This document shows positions 33,304-41,175 of a stretch of DNA of 64,000 bases, one piece after another. This DNA is from Marivita sp041725935. Its GTDB lineage: Bacteria > Pseudomonadota > Alphaproteobacteria > Rhodobacterales > Rhodobacteraceae. Each line of letters opens with the position of its first letter. Position 1 is the first letter of the stretch. The stretch lies in the NCBI GenBank assembly GCA_041725935.1, contig JBGRQD010000002.1:186001-250000 (forward strand), written 5' to 3'. The translations under genes were made by a program, and so were the position numbers. The notes below the pieces were generated by a model that saw nothing but the letters and a program-made list of their open reading frames with translations, had not been told where the DNA came from and ran no database searches.

Positions 33304-34713
33304 TTAGTTTTTACCTAGGGACTTCAGAACACGGTCAAGCTGCTGGCCCTGCTGGCTTTTCTGAATCGGGCCGTCCTTGACCAAGTTGTAATAGGTCACG
33401 GGATCGTATTGCTGAACATTCAGCCGCAGATCGGTGGCGGTCAGCCGGCCCAATGTGGACAGGACGCGATAGGCCGCGATGCCCTCGTCCACCTCGGCAG
33501 AAATGCGGGCGGAGCGCGCATTAAGCAGTTCCTGTTCGGCGTTCAGCACATCCAGCGTGGTGCGTGCGCCCAAAGCCGCTTCTTCGCGAACGCCCTCGAA
33601 CGCAACGGAGGCTGCGCGGACCTGCCGGTCCGTCGATTCGAGGCTCGCCTGTGCGATCCGCAGTTGGGCGTAAGCATTGCCAACATTCTGCGCGATCTGG
33701 TCGATCACCTGATGCAGCTGTCCCCGCGCCGAGTCGCGATTCGCCATCGACTGACGCACCAGCGAGGTCAGACGCCCCCCCTGGTAGATCGGGCCACCGG
33801 CCTCGATGCCGATAGAACCGCCGCGTGTGAACCGTTCGGTGTCGATCCCTTCGGTCACGCTCAAACGACCGGACAAACGAACCGTGGGCTTCATCGCCGC
33901 CTCGGCGCGCAGGATGCTGAGTTCCGCCGCCGCGACCTGGTGCTGGACCGACTTGACCTGCGGATGATTGCGGAGCGCGATGGCCTTGGCCGCATCCACC
34001 GAACCGGGCAGATCCGGCAATGTGCGCAGCGGATCGAGCCGACCGGGCAGACGCCCGACCACCGCCAGATACTGTTCGCGCGCAACGGTCAGCGCACCCT
34101 GCGCCGCAGCAAGCTGGCTGCGAGCCGCAGCCAGACGGGCCTCGGCCAGCGACGTGTCGGTGCGGGTGACTTCGCCCACTTCGAACCGTTCCTGCGCGGC
34201 GCGCAATTCCTGCGCAATCAGGCGCACGTTGTTTTCCCGCAGCGCCACGTTTTCGATTGCGCGGCGCACTTCGAGATAGGCTTCGACGGCAGACAGAAGC
34301 ACCTGCTGCTCGACCGAGACAAGCTGCTGACGGGTGCCCAGCACGGCTTCCTTGGCGGTTTCGATGGCCAGTCTGCTCTGGCCGTTGTCGAAAACGGTCA
34401 ATTCGGCGATCAGGCTGGCGGAAATGGTGTTCGACACCGCTGGCACGATGTTGTTGGCGGTCGAGGCGCTGCGCGTCGTGCCGAACTGCCGCGTCGCATC
34501 GGCGGACCACGAGATCACCGGGCGCAGCGACGACATGGCCTGCGCCACGTCTTCATCGGCGGCCCGCAGAACCGCGCGGTTCTGTTCGAGCAGCCCGCTG
34601 GTGTTATAGGCCCCGATCATCGCGTCGGCGAGCGTTTCTGCCTGTGCCATTGGTGCCGCGATCACCAGACCCAGCGCAACGGCCAGCCCCGCCAGTTTCA
34701 TCCGTTTCGCCAT
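33304..34713 (-). CDS. tolC: TolC family outer membrane efflux protein
   Basis: A 469-residue outer-membrane channel. Start ATG 34713 gives a signal peptide (KLAGLAVALGLVIAAPMAQA). Two OEP repeats follow (about 25-215 and 230-430), each with long coiled-coil helices and strands such as VSNTISASLIAELTVFDNG and GGSIGIEAGGPIYQGG. It forms the trimeric exit duct for type I secretion or RND pumps. No inner-membrane partner is adjacent. It lies 62 bp after pcm on the same strand. Confidence 0.93.
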   Translation of the reverse strand: MAKRMKLAGLAVALGLVIAAPMAQAETLADAMIGAYNTSGLLEQNRAVLRAADEDVAQAMSSLRPVISWSADATRQFGTTRSASTANNIVPAVSNTISASLIAELTVFDNGQSRLAIETAKEAVLGTRQQLVSVEQQVLLSAVEAYLEVRRAIENVALRENNVRLIAQELRAAQERFEVGEVTRTDTSLAEARLAAARSQLAAAQGALTVAREQYLAVVGRLPGRLDPLRTLPDLPGSVDAAKAIALRNHPQVKSVQHQVAAAELSILRAEAAMKPTVRLSGRLSVTEGIDTERFTRGGSIGIEAGGPIYQGGRLTSLVRQSMANRDSARGQLHQVIDQIAQNVGNAYAQLRIAQASLESTDRQVRAASVAFEGVREEAALGARTTLDVLNAEQELLNARSARISAEVDEGIAAYRVLSTLGRLTATDLRLNVQQYDPVTYYNLVKDGPIQKSQQGQQLDRVLKSLGKN

Positions 34714-34775
34714 CGCTGCTGTCCCCCAGACCTGTCGTTTCTTATCTGTTTCGGTGCTCTGCACCCGATCGGCAC

Positions 34776-35429
34776 TCAAAAGGTAAACTCGGCGGTTTTG
34801 GCAAATCCCGGTAGAACCGGAGCGGATGCGTTGAACGCAAAGCGCCATGTCATGTCACCATCGATCTTGTATCCGATTCTGACAACGCCCAACGCCCCTT
34901 CCATGAACACACAGCCGATGCGGCCACCTTCCTTGAGCTGGTCTAGCAGGCTGTCGGGCACCTGCTCTACCCCGCCCTGGATCAAGATCGCGTCATAGGG
35001 GCCGTGCTGTGCGGCACCTTCGGTCAGCGGGCCGGTGTGCAGAACCACGTTGTCGGCACCCTGTTCGGACAGGATCGACTGCGCCTCGGAGGCCAGTGTC
35101 TCGTCTTCCTCGACCGCGATCACCGCCTCGGCCATCCGCGCCACCAGCGCCGAGGAATAGCCATAGCCCGCGCCGATATCGAGAACCAGCTCGTCCCCGT
35201 CGATGTTGAGTCCGTCCAGCAGCTTGCCCAGCGTGCGCGGCTCCAGAACGACGCGCCCCGGCGCAATCGGAACATTCTCGCTGATATAGGCCGCCTCGGC
35301 TTGCTCGCGCGGCACGAAAAGTTCCCGGGGGACGGCCAGCATGGCGTCAATGATCGGAAACTTGGTCACGTCGGAGGGTCGTACCTGCGTGTCGACCATC
35401 ATGGTCCGGCGGGCAGCAAAGTCTGTCAT
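34776..35429 (-). CDS. pcm: Protein-L-isoaspartate O-methyltransferase
   Basis: A 217-residue SAM-dependent enzyme that repairs isoaspartyl residues. Motif I is LVLDIGAGYGYSSAL (about 82-96), and the N-terminal MVDTQVRPSDV and PRELFVP segments are typical of the alphaproteobacterial form. It leads the conserved order pcm-tolC-popZ-like. Confidence 0.9.
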   Translation of the reverse strand: MTDFAARRTMMVDTQVRPSDVTKFPIIDAMLAVPRELFVPREQAEAAYISENVPIAPGRVVLEPRTLGKLLDGLNIDGDELVLDIGAGYGYSSALVARMAEAVIAVEEDETLASEAQSILSEQGADNVVLHTGPLTEGAAQHGPYDAILIQGGVEQVPDSLLDQLKEGGRIGCVFMEGALGVVRIGYKIDGDMTWRFAFNASAPVLPGFAKTAEFTF

Positions 35430-35591
35430 GGGCTAAACTCATCCGTTCAGTTCACTGTTGGACTTCTGCCATAGCCGGCCGGTTTCAGCAATGCGCAGAA
35501 CGCGCGAAATCCCGCCAAGCGATGTGAAGCAGCACACAGCCGATATCCGCTTGACGCGCGCAGCCCGAGCGCCTAATCAAACCGCCACTCA

Positions 35592-35665
35592 GGCGAGTTG
35601 GCGGAGTGGTTACGCAGCGGATTGCAAATCCGTGTACAGGAGTTCGATTCTCCTACTCGCCTCCA
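35592..35665 (+). tRNA. tRNA-Cys (GCA)
   Basis: The cloverleaf is complete: acceptor GGCGAGT pairs with ACTCGCC, anticodon loop ATTGCAAAT with GCA at 35624-35626, a T-arm with GTTCGATTC, discriminator T, and an encoded CCA end. The 3' part from 35622 is the left attachment site of the integrative element. The insertion leaves the tRNA intact. Confidence 0.97.
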
Positions 35666-35667
35666 TT
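35622..35667. repeat. attL (tRNA-Cys 3' end)
   Basis: Identical over 46 bases to 40980-41025. It runs from the anticodon loop to just past the CCA. Weaker similarity continues to about 35697 (ATCAATGACTTAGCAGA against ATCGATGACTTAACAGA-like bases on the right side). Confidence 0.95.
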
Positions 35668-35712
35668 TAAAATCAATGACTTAGCAGAAAATAGCCGATC
35701 AGGCAGATGCGA

Positions 35713-35736
35713 GTCTAAACAAATGTCTAAACATTC
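35713..35736 (+). repeat. Tandem integrase arm-type repeats, left
   Basis: Two adjacent 12-mers, GTCTAAACAAAT and GTCTAAACATTC, begin 45 bp inside attL. The second is repeated exactly at 40897 near the right end. Tyrosine recombinases of the lambda type bind such short direct repeats with their N-terminal arm-binding domain. Confidence 0.75.
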
Positions 35737-36361
35737 TGTTTTTGTTCTGTTCCGTTTTCGGTGATCAGAACGCATGTCTTGGATGCGTCAGAGAGCTGTT
35801 GCACACGTGGCCCCGCTTCGCGTCTCAGGTTCTGAGCAATCCATCGGTACACACCTCGCTCTCCGGCGAAAATCTATCGGGAAAGGGAATGGGAAAGGGG
35901 CCATCGCCCCTGTCCCTCTGCGCACCTACTCTGTGCGCTCCCAACCTCCTGTGGAACGGCCAACCTACCGCGGTGGGGTGGATCGAGACCCCCCGACATA
36001 AAAACCCCCTCTCACACTCCCGCATAGCGGGGGTAGAGGGGGTGCAACCCCCCTGAGCGAAGCGGCGTAACCCGGCAGTCAGCTTGCCCCGCAATCGCCC
36101 CGCGCGCGCTGCCACTCGCCCGCTATCTCAGCAAGGGACAACACTCATTCAATGTCGGAACCAAAATCAGCGTTTCGGAGGAACGCAACACCAACACTAA
36201 GCCTGGTTGAAGCCGAAGGCGGAAACCAAGCTGGCATTCTATGCCCCAGAGCCGGAGGCGATTGGTTGACGGGGTTCCCTGCGCCGCTTGCGGCGAAGGG
36301 GTGTCGGCCAAACCTGCTTGTCAGGGTAACACTGGTCTCCACGTGTCGGCCCTAAAGCGCT

Positions 36362-36389
36362 CCGTCAGCATTCATCGAACTGCTGACGG
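36362..36389. repeat. 9-bp inverted repeat in the left arm
   Basis: CCGTCAGCA, ten bases, then TGCTGACGG form a perfect dyad flanked by GCGCT and GCGCGCC. No T run follows. It could be a protein-binding site or a transcription stop. Confidence 0.6.
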
Positions 36390-36569
36390 CGCGCCCTCTC
36401 CCCCCTCTTGATGCAATATCCTTTTAGTGACTAGACGGACAAAACCGTCCTGAAACTGAAGCATTCGTTCACATTGTGTTACGATTGTTTCAAATCTGTA
36501 TATATGTTTAGTGACTGGAACCGTGAAGCGCGATTTGCGCGCTGTCCTGATGATCTCCAAGCTATGTCC

Positions 36570-36620
36570 AAGCGAGTTTGCATGGGTTTCCCATTCGTCA
36601 CCTGACGCGCGAACTCGCTT
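36570..36620. repeat. Nested inverted repeat upstream of the int genes
   Basis: Outer arms AAGCGAGTT and AACTCGCTT are 33 bp apart and enclose a small TGGGTTTCCCA hairpin (36583-36593). It lies about 250 bp before the small ORF that precedes the integrase, so it may be part of int expression control or a nick/recombination site. Confidence 0.55.
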
Positions 36621-36638
36621 CCAGACAGGAAGGTTGAG

Positions 36639-36881
36639 ATGGCACAGCGCGGACAGAAAATTGGCGGCTTCTTGAACTCCAAGAGTTCAGTTGCGCCTAC
36701 AGCGCTGAAAAGACTCCGCATTTCTGGTCGAATCGGTTCCCTGCCTCCCTTCAGACAATTGAGCCTGCGTTCTTCGCGTGTGCGAACGCGCACGATTTCT
36801 GCGGCTCCGCCTTCTGATCTTGCGGACTTCCGCCAAGGCGCATGGACCCCCTCTGTTCGAGGTGATTGCCATGCCAGCTAG
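36639..36881 (+). CDS. Possible small basic protein (doubtful)
   Basis: An 80-residue frame with a good ribosome binding site (AGGAAGGTTGAG before the ATG). The product is very rich in Arg and Ser (RSSRVRTRTISAAPPSDL) and resembles nothing I know. It ends inside the start of the next small ORF. The ribosome site is its only support; it could equally be an untranslated leader. Confidence 0.25.
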   Translation: MAQRGQKIGGFLNSKSSVAPTALKRLRISGRIGSLPPFRQLSLRSSRVRTRTISAAPPSDLADFRQGAWTPSVRGDCHAS

Positions 36882-37044
36882 TAGCATCGAAGAGCGTGCG
36901 CTACGTTTGTTGAAAGCGTTTGAGCACGCAGGACGGCCTGTCAGTCGGGTCACTATAGAAGGCAGAAAGATTGAGCTTGTCCTCGCAACGGAGCAAGCTG
37001 TTGACGAGTACGCGGGGATAGACATGCGGCATGACAAAACGTGA
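36871..37044 (+). CDS. Small ORF coupled to the integrase
   Basis: A 57-residue protein starting MPASSIEERALRLLKAF, with GAGGTG before the ATG. It has one helix, then a strand pair (PVSRVTIEGRKIELVLA), ending VDEYAGIDMRHDKT. It overlaps the integrase start by 14 bp. I have seen such short proteins directly before tyrosine integrases in alphaproteobacterial elements. It might be an excisionase-like or integrase-modulating factor, but no wing or HTH is evident. Confidence 0.7.
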   Translation: MPASSIEERALRLLKAFEHAGRPVSRVTIEGRKIELVLATEQAVDEYAGIDMRHDKT

Positions 37045-38041
37045 GCTTCCGAAACACGTCTACAAACAGCGCAACGGGCTGTACTTCCAGCGGCGCGGAT
37101 GGTCGTCGCAGAAGTTTGAGAATGATTTCGGGACGCCAGAGTTTTGGAAAGAGTATGCGGACATTCTGGCTTCCAAGGACAAGCCGCGCGTCGTCACGTC
37201 CCGAACGTTCCGCGCTCTGATCAAGAGCTACCACAAGTCTCCAAGATATCGGAACCTCAAGCCCCGCACTGGGCTGGACTACGACAAGCATCTGTCCTTC
37301 TTCGTTTCGATCATGGGCGACAGGAACCCGGCAAAGCTCCAGCGCAAGGACGTCATTCGTCTGCGCGATGCTAACGCCGAAAAGGCGTATTTCGCGAACT
37401 ACTCGCTGCGCGTGTTGCGGGTGCTGATGGAACACTGCGTCGATCTGGGCTGGACCGACACAAACCCGGCGCGGGGTGTGTCCGAGTTGAAAACCGACAA
37501 GACAGAGCGTGAGCCGTGGCCGCAAGAGCTTCTGGACGCCTATCGCGAAACCTGCCCCATCGGCACCAGAGAACGCCTCGTGATGGAGCTATGCGTCGGC
37601 ACGGGTCAGCGGATCGGGGACGTTCTGGATATGCGCTGGTCCGACATTCAGGACGGCGCGGTTTTCGTGCGTCAGAGCAAAACCAAAAAGGAACTCTGGG
37701 TGCCTATCCTGAGTGACCTACAAACGGCGCTGGACGCGGCTAGCCGTCATTCGGTTTTCATCCTCACGAATGAGCGTGGGACCAACCGTTGGTCCTACAG
37801 AGGCGCGTCGGCAGCTGTACGAAACGTCAGGGAGCGCATTGGCGCTCTGGACTTCGATATCCATAGCTGGCGCTACAACGCCGCTTGTGAGCTTGTCGAG
37901 GCAGGCTGTAGCGATGATCTCGTGGCAGCTGTGACGGGTCAAAGTCCGGCCATGGTACTGCACTACACCAAAAAGGTTCGTCAGAGGATCAGGGCGCAGC
38001 AGGCTCAGCGAAAGCGGACAGAGCGCAACGAGTTGAAATAA
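37031..38041 (+). CDS. int: Tyrosine recombinase/integrase
   Basis: A 336-residue phage-type integrase. Catalytic residues: Arg194 (GTGQRIGDV), Lys in QSKTKKEL (about 217-220), His278 and Arg281 in HSWRY, and the nucleophile Tyr312 in LHYTKKV. The usual His before the Tyr is Gln304 (VTGQSP), a substitution seen in some active subfamilies. N-terminal region (1-60) with RNGLYFQRRGW is a likely arm-binding domain; the core-binding domain follows to about 150. It should recombine the tRNA-Cys sites that bound the element. It sits in the middle of the element, not beside an end. Confidence 0.93.
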   Translation: MTKRELPKHVYKQRNGLYFQRRGWSSQKFENDFGTPEFWKEYADILASKDKPRVVTSRTFRALIKSYHKSPRYRNLKPRTGLDYDKHLSFFVSIMGDRNPAKLQRKDVIRLRDANAEKAYFANYSLRVLRVLMEHCVDLGWTDTNPARGVSELKTDKTEREPWPQELLDAYRETCPIGTRERLVMELCVGTGQRIGDVLDMRWSDIQDGAVFVRQSKTKKELWVPILSDLQTALDAASRHSVFILTNERGTNRWSYRGASAAVRNVRERIGALDFDIHSWRYNAACELVEAGCSDDLVAAVTGQSPAMVLHYTKKVRQRIRAQQAQRKRTERNELK

Positions 38042-38633
38042 GAACTCGGGTCGTCGATAGGTGTCAGCAAGGGTTTGCGGATAGAAAAAGAGCTGCAATT
38101 AAACTATTCCAACCATTACCGCGAAGCATTAATTGATAATTCCGTAAAGACCAATAAATAGACTTGAGCGCCAATCAATCTTCTTTTGCTGCAATTCTGA
38201 GGTGTAGAGGAGTCGGGGCATTGTTATACAGAAAATGGATGCAAAGCACCGAAAATCTTTTCAACATAATAGCTTGGCGCTTACTCAAATCGCATTTTAA
38301 TGAAAACAGGAATTCTTAGCCCGACTTTATCGCCGCAATTAAACCGGAAAATTTCGAACGCAACGATGAATCGATCACAAAAATCAGCAGAGCAAATACT
38401 AATTTGCAACACCTCAATATCTATTAACATAGAAACAACAGAACAGCCCGCGCGATAATGAAAAATCGCAAGAGCTCCATTAGACACAAACTAAACTCAT
38501 TAGCTCATCTACATTTTGCATTTCTTCGCAAGAAGAAGACGATCGATTATATGATTGCAGTCGTCATCGTAAAAGAAAGCCAAACCAAGTTCGCCGACTA
38601 CTAAAAATCGTGACGCTATCTTCATTAGGCGAT
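38042..38633. other. AT-rich gap after the integrase
   Basis: About 590 bases markedly richer in A and T than the rest of the window. The only frame of note runs from GTG 38487 to 38281 on the minus strand (68 residues, ending RFNCGDKVGLRIPVFIKMRFE). It lies downstream of the unknown operon on the same strand but has no ribosome binding site, so I do not call it a gene. It may contain a 3' untranslated region or a decayed gene. Confidence 0.5.
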
Positions 38634-39863
38634 TTAATTATTATGGATAAAGCGCCTACGAAAAGCATTTAGCCGCGCTCTATCGCCTTCACGATAAGCC
38701 ATGCGAGATAAATTGCTATCCAGTATAGCTAATTGATTATCACTCAATCGGGCTGCAATCCTAGTTGCAAGATCAAGCCCCAAATCAAATTCCTTTATTT
38801 GCAAAAACGCATTATCTAATGACAAAGCACCAGCAGCGCCACGATTGCCGTCTAGCCATTTCACTAGCTCCACAATACGCTTCTCTTTGCCTTGCGAAAG
38901 AATCTGCCGAAAGAGCGCGGTTTTTACACGGGGATGCGTTTTTGTTTCAAGAATGTTGGCGGTTTCCGTAGCGGCCCACTTTGCATTCACAACAGGTGCC
39001 GCCAAACGCTCGGCTTGATGGCTATTGCACTCGAACTCAGCAACTGAAAGGAATTCCAAAATAAACCTCCAATATTCAGGTAAACTGAGGAGTCGTTTTT
39101 CGATTGCTAACTCTACGGAACCGACATCTACAGATCGATTGATATTTATCTGCCTTGCAGCCTCAATTGGACTCACCACTTCATCTTTCAAAAGCCAATA
39201 ACTATCCAACAGCCGATCGCGTCTAAGTAATCCAATCAGCTCTCCCAACTGCGCCCCATGCCATCCAAGCCACGACTCATCAAGAGCTTTGATTGCTTCC
39301 GGCGTTATCTCGCAGTCCAAATCATTAAATAAGGAGAAAAGTTTGGAGGTGAAATTAGTGCTTTGCGCAATCCTATTTCGCCCTAACACAAAAAGGGCGT
39401 CTGCCATGTAATTTTTTGGAACACGTTCATTTCGCCGCAAGTCTTCTAGCAATGGGAATAGCAATGTTTCACGCATTGTTAGAAGAATCGAATTCTCAGT
39501 AGCCATCTTGCCTGATCTAATATTTTCAGACTGGTTAATCACGTACAGGAAATTTTCAACTAATTGTATATTGGCTAACTTTTGATCTTCTCTCAACCTA
39601 ACAGCGCGACGCTCGCGGTCGGCTTGCCGGAAGGCTCGAAGCTGATGGTCATTTAGTTTGGCGCCCAAGTAACTAACTTCTAGCGGTAAAAGGAAAGAAA
39701 TATCTTGTCCTCTTAAATCGACGCCACTTAAATCGGCTCGCAAAAACAGAACTTCGGGCGCTACGTCGGCAATCTTTGCCAACTCACGCAAATCGCCAGT
39801 TTTTGCGTCCAGCACTCGCTCAACTGCTTCAAGCGCCTCGGTCAACGATTGTGATTGAGACAT
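38634..39863 (-). CDS. Unknown cargo protein B (helical, short pentapeptide-like segment)
   Basis: I do not recognise this 409-residue protein. Near the N-terminus (about 40-58) the run FLRADLSGVDLRGQDIS has the A(D/N)LxxxDL rhythm of pentapeptide repeats, only two or three turns long. Residues 75-409 read as successive amphipathic helices with no membrane segment, nucleotide loop or nuclease motif. The start at 39863 lies 35 bp inside the upstream gene, so the two are translationally coupled. Base and codon use are AT-richer than the host. No enzymatic motif was found, so a scaffold or sensor role is as likely as an effector role. Confidence 0.7.
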   Translation of the reverse strand: MSQSQSLTEALEAVERVLDAKTGDLRELAKIADVAPEVLFLRADLSGVDLRGQDISFLLPLEVSYLGAKLNDHQLRAFRQADRERRAVRLREDQKLANIQLVENFLYVINQSENIRSGKMATENSILLTMRETLLFPLLEDLRRNERVPKNYMADALFVLGRNRIAQSTNFTSKLFSLFNDLDCEITPEAIKALDESWLGWHGAQLGELIGLLRRDRLLDSYWLLKDEVVSPIEAARQININRSVDVGSVELAIEKRLLSLPEYWRFILEFLSVAEFECNSHQAERLAAPVVNAKWAATETANILETKTHPRVKTALFRQILSQGKEKRIVELVKWLDGNRGAAGALSLDNAFLQIKEFDLGLDLATRIAARLSDNQLAILDSNLSRMAYREGDRARLNAFRRRFIHNN

Positions 39864-40704
39864 CGCAGATCATTACCTCCGCATAGGGATCGTTAGATAG
39901 GTCACCCGCAACTAAGCCTTCTCTTACAATTGCTTGCTTAAGCACTTCACGAGCTGCAGCCAATTTATTCTTGCTGAACGCACTTCGTTCAAACCAGCTT
40001 TGTTTTTCGCTGTCCTTGTAGGTAATTTCAAATATGTCAATGTCTTCACGCAAACATCGCACTTGAACGGACGCGACGGGATTCATATTTGTCGCTTCGT
40101 CCTTTATGCGACCCTCGTCATTTCTCTCATCAATTATTGTAAGACGTGGTTCCTCATGCGGATTAAACACAGGTCCAGCAAGGCGCTTATTGTTCAAATC
40201 ACGACCGTCAACTGACCACGCATGATTACCTCGCACTCTCTTCCAAAGCTCGTGGTAATGGCTCTCGGTTTGCGCGGATTCAGCGGTTTTTTCGCGTTGC
40301 ATTTCATGCCCTGCTTCAGCACTACCGCCACCAGAAAGACCTGTGGAATCAAGAGAAAGCTTTGCTCTCGCCGATGCATGTGTTTTGGACGAGTCCTTCT
40401 GATATACACTTCTTGGGTTCAATGGTCGCGGCGTTCGAACTGATGATGGATCAACACGAAATGGCGCTGTAGCCGGCAGGACGAATACAATATCGCACTT
40501 TTTGACAGCTAACTTGAAAGTTATGTTAGTATCTGGACCACCACCAAGCCGTGTTTCACTGAATGATACGTCAGCGTGGAGCGTGAAGCAGCTGGGTTTC
40601 TCGTTGTCTTGCTTAAACCAAGCATTAACGCTCACAAGTTCTGGGAGACTGCGGTGCGTGTTATCGTCATGGTCTCCAAGGTCACCAAAGCGTTGATTGC
40701 TCAA
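39829..40704 (-). CDS. Unknown cargo protein A (beta-rich, split by low-complexity linker)
   Basis: Unrecognised 291-residue protein, read from a TTG at 40704 with GAGGGCGG upstream; no in-frame ATG occurs before residue 135. Residues 22-80 alternate strand-like stretches (CFTLHADVSFSET, ITFKLAVKKCDIVFVLP). Residues 85-150 are Ser/Gly/Glu-rich linker. Residues 155-195 hold HAWSVDGRDLNNKRLAG and PRLTIIDER. Residues 207-290 form strands, a long helix (KLAAAREVLKQAIVREGLVAG) and a final strand pair. No known catalytic motif. First gene of the pair. Confidence 0.68.
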   Translation of the reverse strand: MSNQRFGDLGDHDDNTHRSLPELVSVNAWFKQDNEKPSCFTLHADVSFSETRLGGGPDTNITFKLAVKKCDIVFVLPATAPFRVDPSSVRTPRPLNPRSVYQKDSSKTHASARAKLSLDSTGLSGGGSAEAGHEMQREKTAESAQTESHYHELWKRVRGNHAWSVDGRDLNNKRLAGPVFNPHEEPRLTIIDERNDEGRIKDEATNMNPVASVQVRCLREDIDIFEITYKDSEKQSWFERSAFSKNKLAAAREVLKQAIVREGLVAGDLSNDPYAEVMICDVSITIVDRGA

Positions 40705-40896
40705 AAAACCGCCCTCATCCCGACTAGTTTTGTCTTCAGAAACCCCAAGTGAACATTTACTCGGTCAGAGACCAGAGTGGGGGCATAGCAGCGTCGGCCC
40801 TGAAGCTGCATCTCTGCGCAACTCTAGCGTGCTTGGACCACCAAGGAAAGCTATCTTTGATATTGTGCAGAGCACCCCAACCAATTGGAATTATTC

Positions 40897-40949
40897 GTCT
40901 AAACATTCACCCTATGTTCCGCGCAGAAAGGCGTCGCGTCTAAACATTT
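40897..40949 (+). repeat. Integrase arm-type repeats, right
   Basis: GTCTAAACATTC at 40897-40908 is identical to the left copy at 35725, and GTCTAAACATTT at 40938-40949 differs by one base. They end 30 bp before attR and have the same orientation as the left pair. Confidence 0.75.
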
Positions 40950-40979
40950 TATCCAAAAATATCAGAGATATGCCAGCTC

Positions 40980-41025
40980 TTGCAAATCCGTGTACAGGAG
41001 TTCGATTCTCCTACTCGCCTCCATT
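40980..41025. repeat. attR (duplicate of the tRNA-Cys 3' end)
   Basis: A 46-bp perfect copy of 35622-35667 without the 5' half of a tRNA, so it is not a functional tRNA gene. It marks the right boundary of the element. Confidence 0.95.
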
Positions 41026-41125
41026 CAGTTTCGATGACTTAACAGACATCAGCCAGCCTGGGTGACGTCTACTTCAGCGATCCGGGGCCCCTTCGCTTCG
41101 TGATCTTGACGCTTCAAGAAAAATA

Positions 41126-41150
41126 GGCCGCCCGAGGGCGGCCATTTTTT
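41126..41150. terminator. Bidirectional terminator
   Basis: GGCCGCCC pairs with GGGCGGCC across two bases, with TTTTTT on the right and a run of A (T on the other strand) on the left. It probably ended the tRNA-Cys transcript before the element inserted, and it ends the DUF1127 gene from the other side. Confidence 0.88.
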
Positions 41151-41175
41151 GCGAAATCGGGGCGCCATTAGGCGA

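Larger units (their letters stand above)
35668..36638. other. Left arm of the element, no convincing gene
   Basis: Nearly 1 kb without a frame that has both a ribosome binding site and protein-like sequence. It holds the tandem arm repeats (35713-35736) and a palindrome, CCGTCAGCA to TGCTGACGG (36362-36389). The 10-mer TTTAGTGACT occurs at 36423 and 36507. An inverted repeat, AAGCGAGTT (36570-36578) to AACTCGCTT (36612-36620), encloses a TGGG-TTT-CCCA hairpin. These look like recombination or regulatory structures. Confidence 0.6.
35622..41025. mobile_element. tRNA-Cys integrative element with unknown two-gene cargo
   Basis: The element is bounded by 46-bp perfect direct repeats (35622-35667 and 40980-41025) made of the 3' half of tRNA-Cys, giving a 5,358-bp unit. 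It contains a tyrosine recombinase, a small ORF overlapping it, integrase-arm-like 12-mers near both ends, and an AT-richer two-gene operon. No replication, packaging or conjugation genes are visible. It is either a minimal integrative cassette or a satellite that relies on another element. Excision would restore one tRNA-Cys copy. Confidence 0.92.

Noticed and set aside
38281..38487. Possible third cargo gene (68 residues) downstream of the unknown operon
   Set aside because: GTG start without a ribosome binding site and no independent support; kept only as a remark in the AT-rich gap.
40980..41025. Second tRNA-Cys gene
   Set aside because: Only the 3' half is present, without D-arm or acceptor 5' strand, so it is an attachment-site copy.
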